Source: Neurospora tetrasperma FGSC 2508
Taxonomy: Eukaryota; Ascomycota; Sordariomycetes; Sordariales; Sordariaceae
Reading direction: 5' to 3'
DNA length: 64,000 nt
Assembly: GCF_000213175.1 (NCBI RefSeq)
Contig: NW_009799100.1
Coordinates: forward strand, 5,617,183 to 5,681,182
The position numbers were made by a program, and so were the translations under genes. The notes beneath the pieces are model-generated. The model was not told the origin of the DNA. It saw only the letters and a list, made by a program, of their open reading frames with translations, and searched no databases. Below are positions 20,562 to 29,435 of this stretch, piece by piece (the first letter of the stretch is position 1; every line of letters starts with the position of its first letter).

Positions 20562-22391
20562 CTAGCGAAACACCAAAGCGTGGCGAAGGCCTTGCCAAAC
20601 GCGTTTGACTTGCAAACATTGATCATGCATGTCACATTGTCCATCGTATGAGATGGCATCAGTAGTAGGCCAGGAGTGGATAACGCGCTTGAAACAATAC
20701 CAGCGATCTACTGGTGCCCCGACGTTGAAAAGGTCCAAATTGCCCAAGGCACGATCATCTGGATCAGACATGATCAAACAGAACTGATTGAAGATGGTCT
20801 CCAGGGGACCCTCTTGTATGTCCGCAATCATGAACCTGTCGAGCTTGTCCAACAAGTCATCCACACGCTGTACCCATAGACGGTTGTTCTTGGGGGGGCC
20901 AGACCGTCTTGAGCAGGAACGTCTGGTGGCCAGCAATTCCTGCGAACGACTGACTTCCTCGTTGAGCTTGTCCAGTCTGGCACGTTGGTCTTGGATCTGC
21001 TTTTTCATGTCAAGATTTGTGCTATTGAGGTCCTTCAGCTGTTGCTCTAGCCACTCAACCTTCTGTATCTGTGTTTCCAAACTGGCAAGGGCACCGTAAC
21101 TGGTATTTTCCCAGTCCTTGTCTGTCCTTACTTCTTTCAGGACAACAGCTAGGGAATTGGTGTCGCCATCACAGAGGTTTTCTACCCAGCTCCACACATT
21201 CTGCAGATCAGACTCAATGTCAGACAGTCTGATGTCGTGGTCATTTGCCACTGCTGCGAGTTGAAGAGCAAGGGCGCGGTGAAGGGTTTTCAAGTTATCT
21301 TTGGATGCCACTTTGTTGAACCTGGCCAAAACCAACCCGACCGTCGTGCTGACAGACTGAACGAGCTCCTGGGTAGCGCCGTTTTCCGACAGAGTGTCAA
21401 GCTTGGCTAGAGCAGACTCGACCTGCTCTTTGGTAGCCTTGTCATTGTTCACCTGACTGATCTGGCTTGAGATCGAGTCAAGTGTCTCCGAACGGGTCCG
21501 GCTCTGGCTTTCCATAGCAGATGAAATCTCTAGCAATTTCTTCCAGAGCTTGCTCGTGCCCCCCTGAACAAGCTCCTGCGTAGAGCTATCGTTCCATATC
21601 TGACTGAGTTGGTCCGACACAGTATTCAACATGTGCGAGACGCCTGCCATGAATTGCACCACGTTCTGTAGGCTTTCCGAAACAAACCCGACTTGCTTCA
21701 TTTGGTCTGAGATTGCATCGACCTTTTCAGAAACGGCTGGAATTGCCTGTACTTGCGTTGACATGGTGTTCAGGCTGTTGGACACAGCCGTGACCTGCTC
21801 TTTGGTCGCATTGTCTTTTGAGAAGGTGTCCAAGGCCTTGGAAACAGCCGTGACCTGCTCTTTGGTCGCACCGTCGTTCAAGACAGTGTCCAAGGCCTTG
21901 GAAACGGCCTTGACCTGCTCTTGGGTAGCCGTGACCTGCTGCTGGCTGGCCATGTTCTGCACACTGTCCGAAACAGATTGGACCTGCTCTCTCGTAGCAC
22001 TGTTTTCCATCTTTCCAATGATCAAGTCAAGCTTTGCATTGAGCTCCAATTGGTGCTCCTTGTCCTTGACAGCCTGTTCTCTTCGATCGAGGTCATGCTC
22101 CCTTGTTTGGACAGCCTGCTCCTTGACCAGGAGAGTCTGCTCCCTCTCACCAAGGGTCTTCTCCCTCTCCTGAAGAGATTGCTCCTTTTCGGCAAGCTCT
22201 CGATCTTGATTGCCGAGGGCCTCCTCTTGTTCAACGAGGAGTCGCTCCCACTCATCGTTCTGGCGAATTTCATTGTCGATGTCCCTTGTGAGAGTCCCCA
22301 ATGCAACTTGGACAGTGTCCCAAGTGTCGTTGTCCTCCGGCTGCTGAGGAACCAGCGACCAGATTTGTTGAAGCCTTGCAACGTAGTTCAT
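20562..22391 (-). CDS. D: 609-aa coiled-coil protein with 20-aa repeats
   Basis: I chose the ATG at 22391 (GCCACCATGAAC, a strong context) over the in-frame ATG at 22457, giving 609 aa. Residues 40-120 form a dense charged coiled coil (REQTLLVKEQAVQTREHDL). Residues about 144-203 carry a 20-aa unit in at least three copies (ATKEQVTAVSKALDT). There follow many heptad-like Ser/Asp/Gln segments to about 500, so the molecule is probably a long rod. The end is different: a basic stretch (RRSCSRRSGPPKNNR), then a compact C-terminal domain of 90 aa with Trp and Cys (LDRFMIADIQEGPLETIF, WYCFKRVIHSWPTTDA). It has no membrane segment. Function unknown; it neighbours H and C on the same strand but with separate leaders, so this is not an operon. 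Confidence 0.8.
   Translation of the reverse strand: MNYVARLQQIWSLVPQQPEDNDTWDTVQVALGTLTRDIDNEIRQNDEWERLLVEQEEALGNQDRELAEKEQSLQEREKTLGEREQTLLVKEQAVQTREHDLDRREQAVKDKEHQLELNAKLDLIIGKMENSATREQVQSVSDSVQNMASQQQVTATQEQVKAVSKALDTVLNDGATKEQVTAVSKALDTFSKDNATKEQVTAVSNSLNTMSTQVQAIPAVSEKVDAISDQMKQVGFVSESLQNVVQFMAGVSHMLNTVSDQLSQIWNDSSTQELVQGGTSKLWKKLLEISSAMESQSRTRSETLDSISSQISQVNNDKATKEQVESALAKLDTLSENGATQELVQSVSTTVGLVLARFNKVASKDNLKTLHRALALQLAAVANDHDIRLSDIESDLQNVWSWVENLCDGDTNSLAVVLKEVRTDKDWENTSYGALASLETQIQKVEWLEQQLKDLNSTNLDMKKQIQDQRARLDKLNEEVSRSQELLATRRSCSRRSGPPKNNRLWVQRVDDLLDKLDRFMIADIQEGPLETIFNQFCLIMSDPDDRALGNLDLFNVGAPVDRWYCFKRVIHSWPTTDAISYDGQCDMHDQCLQVKRVWQGLRHALVFR
21781..21960 (-). repeat. 60-bp tandem repeat inside D
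   Basis: Three units starting near 21781, 21841 and 21901 share CGTGACCTGCTCTTTGGTCG (the third is diverged, TTGACCTGCTCTTGGGTAGC). The repeat stays in frame and encodes the 20-aa unit. Confidence 0.85.
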
Positions 22392-22452
22392 GGTGGCGAC
22401 GTGACGACTGTGCAATTCAAGGTGAAGAAGTATGGTTCGAGAAACAAGCGAG

Positions 22453-22482
22453 CGCACAAATTTTCAAATTGACATTTGTGCG
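22453..22482. promoter_or_regulatory. Inverted repeat upstream of D
   Basis: CGCACAAAT and ATTTGTGCG are perfect 9-bp arms around a 12-nt loop. They sit 60-90 bp before the chosen start of D. The core GCACA...TGTGC resembles the palindromes at 12438, 12526 and 23878. Confidence 0.55.
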
Positions 22483-22557
22483 AGTTTGCGACAGTAGCTG
22501 GGAAGGATCATCATGGAGGAAGGAACGATGAGCGCCGCCAACACGGGATGCACTTTT

Positions 22558-22666
22558 ACCGGGCACACACTTACCATCTACTACAATACGACCGGGCACA
22601 CCCCTTCCTTACACGCTGACTGGGCACACACTAAGAATCGGCTGCGACACAACCGGGCACACATTA
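22558..22666 (+). repeat. Four direct copies of (C)CGGGCACAC
   Basis: GGGCACA starts at 22561, 22594, 22622 and 22655 (spacings 33, 28 and 33 bp), each followed by C or CA and mostly preceded by AC or ACC. They lie upstream of D, between D and the A4 fragment. The regular spacing, close to three helical turns, suggests binding sites, but this is inference. Confidence 0.6.
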
Positions 22667-22919
22667 AATTATTATCTACAACGAAGCAGTTGCTAAACTC
22701 CGCTTCCAACACATCGTATCGCAACTGGGAACAGACGCGGGAACAAAAATCACTTCTTAATATTGACGCGACAGCCGGGATCGCTTTCTTTGGTTAGCAT
22801 GCCTGGCTGGTGGACCATGGCCCCCTTTGCCGGTGGAAAAGCGTCGCTGTCAGGGCCGAACAAGGCATGAATCCAGCTACCTGTTTTGTGCGCTTGCACG
22901 GCATTGTGTGCCAATTCTT

Positions 22920-23000
22920 CGACGTTGCCGGGACCTCTCTATCTCTTGAGTACGGGCGCCGAGTCGCGGTCTTGCGGGGCTCTGCGCCTTGCTCTGCCAT
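22920..23000 (-). pseudogene. A4: 5' fragment of gene family A
   Basis: On the minus strand the leader TTTTCCAAAACAGAACC and the start ATGGCAGA match A1, followed by CCCCGCAAGACCGC and TCGG.ACCCG-type sequence coding for EPRKTATRRPYSR. The similarity fades after about 80 bp. Only the beginning of the gene is present, so this is a truncated copy. Confidence 0.65.
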
Positions 23001-23019
23001 GGTTCTGTTTTGGAAAAAC

Positions 23020-23290
23020 ACAGTCGTTCAGCACTTCCCGTGTGACATCCAGACCTTGCTCAGCGTGATACTCGAGGTAATATATGTAGAGATCGTGATT
23101 TTTGCACAGAGCAGCCACGACAAGCAGCTTCGAGTACAGCAGGGAAAGGCCGGACGACAGACAGCTGTTCGCAAACACTCATCACTCGCTGGAGAGTGAC
23201 ATCATCCAGGGCCATACCGGCGAGCAAAAGCTCAGCCTGACCAAGCGGTGTTCTGAACGCAGAATCGCCGTCGCACTTGCTACCCGAGCC
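23020..23290 (-). pseudogene. Broken paralogue of gene C
   Basis: Minus-strand reading gives GQAELLLAGMALDDVTLQ, then after a frameshift YSKLLVVAALCKNHD and LEYHAEQGLDVTREVL. Gene C has PQAERLLAGAALDDITLE, TSKLLVWAALHNTHA and AEHYPRQGLGVTVELL in the same order. The remaining copy covers about 85 residues, carries a frameshift, and abuts the leader of A4. Confidence 0.7.
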
Positions 23291-23300
23291 GGAGGCATAT

Positions 23301-24203
23301 GTAATTGTAACAGATGGTGCCGATCGAACGCTATTGGCATGGATGTTCCGGTCGCGATTCGTGGTGACTTTGCGCTTGGTGGGAAGGACAAGTCAGTACC
23401 TAAACTTGGTTCCATGATGATTTGCGCGGGGATACTCTACAGTACTACTTACTGGCAACGCTGGACGAGACAGTGTTAGTGAGGATGGTGGAAGGTCAAA
23501 GGCGACATGAGTCGCATGCACAACCCTCCACAGGTTCCAGATTGTCGGACATGCAGGTGTGTCGAGGTAGTGCCCGATTGTATGCCCCTACATAGCCGAG
23601 GCTGCGCGAATGACGGCTTGTTAGTACACGTCCGTTAAAGCTCGGTATTGTGTGGCCTGCACTACCACTTACACATTTTAACTTGCTGCGAGTGGATTGC
23701 CGCGAGCTTGGTTGTATGCAGCGGACGGTAGCCCTAGCGCTTGGCAACCAGCCGTATACAAAACGTATAGGGCTTAGTACAAGTAGAGGTAGTTTTCAAA
23801 GTGGGCGTTAGTAGAGCGCACACCGGGCACGAAACACTTTAGGTACCGAGCGGCAAGTACCTCTACTTGTATCCAACCGGGCGCAAAATTTTGTGCCCGC
23901 ATTTAATAGGACAAATCCTTACATTATGACGCCGCCACAAACTAACAACGACGCACTCAGAATTTAAGGAGAAAGTTGCAACATTCTTCGAAAAGTCACA
24001 TTTCATTTCACAGGGGCGCCGGCGGACAAACTATAACATTGGATGAATCACATGGCACAGGTTGACGGGGAGGTTAAGATATTCACGGTATATTAATACT
24101 ATCATAGATGTGAATTCACGAAGCGTGAGATCCGAACTGCAGTTGAGTCGTAACCAAACCATGGTCTTTGTCACAGTCATTGACGGATGGCAGATTAACG
24201 CTG
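23301..24203. other. Intergenic with shared island motifs
   Basis: No gene is seen. It contains a GTTAGT...ACTACCACTTACACATT block at 23618-23682, a single GGGCAC at about 23824, and the palindrome at 23878-23899. The 3' flank of E follows. Confidence 0.5.
23878..23899. repeat. 22-bp near-perfect palindrome
   Basis: CGGGCGCAAAA / TTTTGTGCCCG pairs over 11 bp per arm with a single G-T mismatch and no loop. It is a member of the GGGCACA palindrome group. Confidence 0.7.
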
Positions 24204-24971
24204 TCACTCGCGTTCTTCGTCGCTAGACGGCTGAAACATCTGGCTCAATGACAGCAAAGGTGCTGAATGGCCAGGGAACACGGGCCTTTTGTTGGCCGCA
24301 TTGCTTTGCGGCTGGACGTCAGCCTCAATATGCGGAACAATCGGCGACGGTGGCTGCACATTTTCGCCTTGACCCGGGTTTGGGGGCTGTTCGCCATCTG
24401 AAGACTCTCCCTGACCCGGGTTTGGGGGCCGTTCGCCATCTGAAGACTTGACCAGCGCCGCATCGCTAGAGGCATGTCTTTTGTCCAACACCATGGATGA
24501 AGGCGCATAATTGGACGACGCCTTTTGCGGAGAGCGGCAGTCTACCTCTAGTGGTATAGGCGACGAGAAGGGATCGTCATGCTGTACAGACTCCTTCGGG
24601 GCAGCGGTCACAATGTCCAGGGCATTGGAAGCCTCCCGGATACCTTGATGGTACATCCGGGCCGCGTTACTGAGATCAATAAGCGGACTGGTGGACGGCA
24701 CATTATGGCTCGTGCAAGTAGGGCCACTGGGGACATAGGACATAGGTGTCACGTAAAGAGGGTGCTGGTAACTCGGCGGCGTTCCCCAAGTGGAAGCGGA
24801 CCGGTCCTCATCGCTTAAGCGGCGTCGTTTCGACCTGCCGGCCCCCTGAAGACTGGCTGCCTTGGGAAAGCTTACTTCATCCTGACTCCCGAAACTGGCG
24901 GAGCGCTTGCGCCCCTTTGACCGGGACGGCGTGTCCGCTGCGTCTCTCTTTCCAGATGTGTTTGGAGACAT
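24204..24971 (-). CDS. E: Ser/Pro-rich, probably nuclear protein
   Basis: An intron-less frame of 255 aa starting at the ATG at 24971. The N-terminus has three basic clusters (SRSKGRKRSAS, GAGRSKRRRLSDED), fitting nuclear import. The rest is low-complexity Ser/Pro/Asp sequence typical of a disordered protein, including a 14-aa tandem repeat (SSDGE.PPNPGQGE). A short helical motif closes it (APLLSLSQMFQPSSDEERE). No folded domain is recognised. It is transcribed divergently from A2 with only about 360 bp between them. It may be a regulatory or adaptor protein; this is inference. Confidence 0.65.
   Translation of the reverse strand: MSPNTSGKRDAADTPSRSKGRKRSASFGSQDEVSFPKAASLQGAGRSKRRRLSDEDRSASTWGTPPSYQHPLYVTPMSYVPSGPTCTSHNVPSTSPLIDLSNAARMYHQGIREASNALDIVTAAPKESVQHDDPFSSPIPLEVDCRSPQKASSNYAPSSMVLDKRHASSDAALVKSSDGERPPNPGQGESSDGEQPPNPGQGENVQPPSPIVPHIEADVQPQSNAANKRPVFPGHSAPLLSLSQMFQPSSDEERE
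24370..24453 (-). repeat. 42-bp tandem repeat in E
   Basis: TGACCCGGGTTTGGGGGC starts at 24370 and again at 24412, with CGCCATCTGAAGACT in both copies. In frame, it encodes two SSDGE.PPNPGQGE units. Confidence 0.85.
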
Positions 24972-25330
24972 TTCAAGGAATTGTGCAAGTAAACAATATA
25001 GAAAAAAGCGGATTTACGAGCTGGAGAATTCCATGAATTGTGGGAGCTTGAATTCAGAGTTTTCTGTTTCATACCCTACAGGTACCTACCATCCGTACCT
25101 TCCTTCTTGGACTGATTCGGCTGCGCGAGTCCGGCCTCCGATCAAGGTACTTGGGTACATCAAACGACGGATCGGACGAGCACTCACTCTGTTCTCAGAT
25201 TGACATTTTTTTTTTTCAAATACCTTTTCCCGTCCAGCCCATCTTCTACCTCTCCTTCTTCCTCCTCTCAACCACACCACACCACACCCAACAAGAAAAA
25301 AAAAGACCACACTCCCAACGAACCAAGACA
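24972..25330. promoter_or_regulatory. Divergent promoter of E and A2
   Basis: A T-rich tract (25206-25217) and a pyrimidine-rich then CA-rich leader (CACACCACACCACACC, 25275-25290) precede the A2 start, the usual filamentous fungal 5' leader. Confidence 0.45.
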
Positions 25331-25450
25331 ATGTCTGCTGCTGCTGCTGGAGACGACGGTAACGGCGGTTTCAACGCTGGGAGCTACCATACCGGTAACT
25401 TCTGTGGAGGTAGTGGTGGTGATGATAATGATCGTGGCGGACGCGGTCGT

Positions 25451-25545
<95 letters not shown>

Positions 25546-26854
25546 GAGCCGCAGGCGCCGCAACCAGCGCCGTAACAACAGCAACAACAACAACAACGAC
25601 AACGCTCGTGGCGGCTACGGCGGCCGCGGCGGTCGCAGTGGTCATGGCGGCTATGGCGGCCACAAAGACGGGCACGCTGGCCAGCACCACCCGTCCAAGG
25701 GACCTCAAGGTGTTGGAAAGAGCCAGCCTAGCAAAGCTCGCAAGGCGCTCGCTGGCACTGGCCTGCCAGACAGTATGGTGTCGGCGCTGATGCCAAAGCG
25801 GGATGGCAAGCAGCAGGCTCTGACCAGGGCGGCTGCACCACCTGCCATGACCCATCTAACTGGCACGCACCAGTTGGAAAGTTTTTTGGCCAATAACGCC
25901 AATCCTTCGCACTTCTCAGTGCCGCTTAACGACGGTTCTTTGTTTGCTGTCGGCCACCCATCCCAGGTGCTGCAGCAAGTGGCGGCAGTTGGTGCTGCGA
26001 TCGCCAATAACCCCTTTGCCGAGCAGTATATCAACACGGGTATTATTGCTCCCCGGAAGCGCCAGGTCAAGGCTGGCGATATCTTTAGCGTACTATTTCC
26101 CAAGGGAAACTCTACGCTTTCACAACCTCAGCCCAGCCTGAGCTACCCTTACTATAAGCTCTATACGTATAAGGATACTAATATTTATAAACTTTGTGAC
26201 TGTAGTTATACGTTGCCCCTTAGAGATATTCCCGGTTATTTAATATATAATATATTGGGCCACTTTTTTAATACCTATAAGAAGAGGAAGGTATTTAAGG
26301 ATAATAGGCGCTATAAGGATTGGAGGTTCCTTATTTAGTACCGCTCTAAGCTCCCTCCTATCCGTACTAAGATAGTATAGCTTAATCTAGCAATTGAGAT
26401 ACGTATAGAACCCCCGTATAGTTTCCCTATTACTAAGAGTCTAGCGATCTAGTTTAGAAATATTTATGATTATAGTGAGAAACGTTATAACCCTTTAACT
26501 AAGACGCTGGGCGACGTCCGGACGAATCTAGAGCGCTTAAGGGCGTCCGAAATTTTCACTGGCATAGGCAATCGGTTGGTAAATCGTCCACCGAATCCCG
26601 CTAGCGCTTCTAATAGCAACGCTATAGACCTGGATGATGCTCCGGCTCCTCCCAATGCTCCTGTTGCCCCGGTTGGCCATGTTGCCTAAGCTGGCCATGT
26701 TGCCCCGGCTGGTCCTGTTGCCCAAGCTGGCGCTCTTGTTCCGGCTGGCCGTGTTGCTCCCGTTCAGTCACAAGTGGACGCTCGGTTGAATGACATGGCA
26801 GATCTTGAGATGACGATTGTGCGTATGCAGATGAACTTGGAGGATTGGGAGTAG
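25331..26854 (+). pseudogene. A2: gene family A copy with poly-Asn tract, RIP nonsense mutations
   Basis: From the ATG at 25331 the frame is open for 335 codons, to TAG 26336. It then continues in phase through further TAG and TAA codons to a TAG at 26852, for 507 codons. At the first stop A1 has CAA (Gln) in LIQYYSK, so the stop is a C-to-T event. Order: Gly-rich start, 31 Asn, RRRRNQRR, an RGG-like Gly/His stretch (GGYGGRGGRSGHGGYGGH), a linker, VAAVGAAIANNPFAEQY, YKLYTYKD...C, KKRKVFKD.RRYKDWR, a helical block (RTNLERLRAS), PAG-V pentapeptide repeats and a final NDMADLEMTIVRMQMNLED. The N-terminal block conserved between A1 and A3 is replaced by the Asn/Gly-rich part. A 335-aa product could still be made. 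Confidence 0.7.
25451..25543 (+). repeat. (AAC)31 microsatellite
   Basis: An uninterrupted run of AAC codons encodes 31 Asn within A2. It is likely to vary in length between strains. Confidence 0.95.
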
Positions 26855-27015
26855 GCAGTTGAAATCCCATTGTTATGCGACCCTTTTGATGTTCCATGTG
26901 ATCCAACGCCTGTGATGCTGGCTTTGCTTTATGTTCTGATGGTCGTGATCATTATAATGTTGACTTTATTCCATTCGTCATGACCAGCGCTCGACTACAC
27001 ACCAAATATCTAACT
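26855..27015. other. Spacer, island edge
   Basis: Short sequence between the end of A2 and the first ordinary gene. No motif is seen. I place the island boundary here. Confidence 0.4.
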
Positions 27016-27417
27016 TCACACCAGCAATCCAACAGCCAACAGGGCCCAAACTCCCACCCCGAGTAATGTCGTCCTCGAACTCGCCGAATTGTTCTTCACT
27101 TGGCCGCCACTAATATACCTCGAAATGCCAGTCTTAGCCCTTATACAGTAGCTCATTTCGTCAAGAACCGCACCCTCCTCGAGCTTCTGCCCATCTCGTG
27201 CTTTAAGAAAGGAGTCTGGAATCAAGCACCACAAGACGCATCCTTCGAACCCGTAATCGCCACTAATGTGCACCTCGTTGGGGGCGCAGCACTTGGTCAT
27301 ACCCACAAACGATTCGTTCCAGTTGGGAATAACAAAAACGCTGCGGTCCATGGGTAGACCGGGGATGCCCTGGAGGTCGGGTAGGGCATCGTGGTCGCAC
27401 GTGCGGTTGACGGACAT
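27016..27417 (-). CDS. Small Cys-containing protein with GPI-like tail; 5' exon unresolved
   Basis: The frame gives 133 aa with Cys in a CC...C...C...C pattern (VGMTKCCAPNEVH, FEGCVLWCLIPDSFL) and a C-terminal hydrophobic segment (TTLLGVGVWALLAVGLLV) after a Ser/Asn-rich stretch (NNSASS), as in GPI-anchored cell-wall proteins. No signal peptide is present in this frame. Just upstream lies an excellent intron (donor GTATGT at about 27488, ACTAAC branch, TTCAG acceptor at about 27434), so coding may begin in an earlier exon supplying the secretion signal, or this intron may be in the leader. I could not find an in-phase first exon. The surface location is inference. Confidence 0.55.
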   Translation of the reverse strand: MSVNRTCDHDALPDLQGIPGLPMDRSVFVIPNWNESFVGMTKCCAPNEVHISGDYGFEGCVLWCLIPDSFLKARDGQKLEEGAVLDEMSYCIRAKTGISRYISGGQVKNNSASSRTTLLGVGVWALLAVGLLV

Positions 27418-27488
27418 TTCGGTGGTAGGTGGCTGAACGGTCTTGTTAGTCTGGTTGATATCATATCAAAAACAGCTGTTGCACATAC

Positions 27489-29435
27489 CGGCTGGTCCTG
27501 CAGTGCTGAAATGTGGCTAGCTTTTGCTCAGGAATTGTGGTAGCAAATGTTGGTTGTGGGATGCAAAGCAAAGGGATGATGTTGCTCCAGCGAAGTGGAC
27601 TACATATAAAGATTCTTACCCTTGTAAAAGCCAAGACATAAGGCGTATTAATGGGCACTATTTGCGGCCGTGATACTGGGCTGACACTGGCTTGATTCGA
27701 TGTAGTATTGACAAGGTGCCAGTGTAACTGGGGCTTGGTACCCTTGACTCTTGGGCAGTGACTGGTTCATGTCTTTATATAGCAACACACAGCTGGTATC
27801 TGCACGGATATAAAACCGACCCAATCGACTGGAAACGACTATAAGCACAGCACAAAGATGGACCGTTGGCGCCAACAAGCTCTTGGCTGAACAGCCTGAA
27901 TGCCATAGGGGTTTCTCGACCAACCACTACGCCCGGAGCGATATCACCTCAAGGTCAACTGATCATGGGAGAGGCACAGTTGGTGCACAAAGTAATGAAA
28001 CTGGAAGCGAACGTCTTCTGTATACGATTTATGCGATGGTAAAGACCATATTGGGGGAAGAATCGGTTAGAAATAAAGCTTCGCTGCACAGCAACACCCT
28101 TCCGCCTGCATCACGATTTTTTAAAAATATAGATCACTCGATCCATCGGTTTATACCAGCTCCCGACCATAGTCCAAGCCCCCGTGTGGTCTCTTTTGCA
28201 CCCCTGCTCAAGCCTTTCGTCCGCCGTTGGTAGGGCTGGCCGTTTTATGATGGCAAATGTATCGGTGGATTCGGATGGCATGATGGTTACTGGCGAGCAC
28301 TTGTGAAGCTGTTGTGCAGTCGTTTTCGGTAAATAGATTCCTCGGTGTCAGGTTTCAGCGGACTGGTGGGAGCCCACTCGTGTTGGGCTAGCGAGCAGAA
28401 TCGGAGACGACTGGCGCGAGATTCCCTACTGGGGGAATGCCTCTGAACCTCAGATGCTAACGTCGATGGTGAGAGGAAGCACGTCTGTATGGACATGAGC
28501 GCATGGTATATCTCGTGGTTTGCCTTCGAGACTCGAGGGCAAGCTCGGGTGTAGAACCCGGATATTTGTATGTGTTCGGTTTGGATGGGAAGATGGCCGG
28601 GACAGCTTCGCAACGATGGGACGAGATCGTAAATGGCAGAGAGGCATGGCAGATTGAGGGACGACACGATGCTTTAAACGAGTCACTGTGTTGATGCTCG
28701 TCAGTACCTGAAGCCCGCACAGAAGAGTCGAAGAAGGGTGTAAAAATCGGTTTGGAAAATATACCTACCTCGAAAGACTGGCATGGGAGGCAAACGGGGC
28801 CATAGCCGTGGATGCCTTGCATTTCCTGACCCTTGATTTCGACCATGTATAATCGTGCATGCAAATCTCTCCAGGATCCTCGTGTCTGCCAAGTTCCCCT
28901 CCGCGAAATCGACGAGCTGAACAGTCTTCGTGCATCTTGCGTTGTATTTGGGCCGTGCCGACAGAAACACTTGGCGACAGGTGAACGGCGATGGACTGTC
29001 CCACACAGCCGAGTGGTCGAGGATATGGAGTGTTCTTCTGAATTTGGGCTCGGGCCGTTGTCGGGAGACGACTGCGCGTTCGATCGGTATACTGGCTAGC
29101 GGAGTCGGGGAGCAATACGATGCTGTGATGGGAAGCAAGGTTAGCATAAACCCACTGGATCGAAAGGAGAGACGGACTGACCGATGGCTAATTGACTGGT
29201 CGATCAGAAGTTGAGACAATCACTTGCCTGGGATGCCCGCGGAGATGTAGAAAGACTGTTCTGATGCCGGTTAGGGACGATTGACGCAAGCAAGGAAAGT
29301 GCAGAATGCATGAGTGATGCAGGAACGACTGGCATTCGCAGGAAGCAGGACGCAAGAGAATCGAATCGAGAAAATACAAGACCTTTCTAACAAATGCGCT
29401 ATAGAATTCAATCATCATTCACAAGTTGCAATGCA
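27489..29435. other. Long intergenic region, no supported gene
   Basis: Open frames up to 172 codons occur on both strands (for example 28701-29219), overlapping each other without domain, splice or codon support. It includes the downstream flank of the catalase gene. Confidence 0.45.

Noticed and set aside
22561-22661. GGGCACAC array considered as CRISPR-like repeat
   Set aside because: Repeats are 8-10 bp, in a eukaryote, and without conserved spacers or cas genes.
25268-25855. Minus-strand frame with a poly-Val run opposite A2
   Set aside because: It is the complement of the AAC repeat; low-complexity shadow, no independent support.
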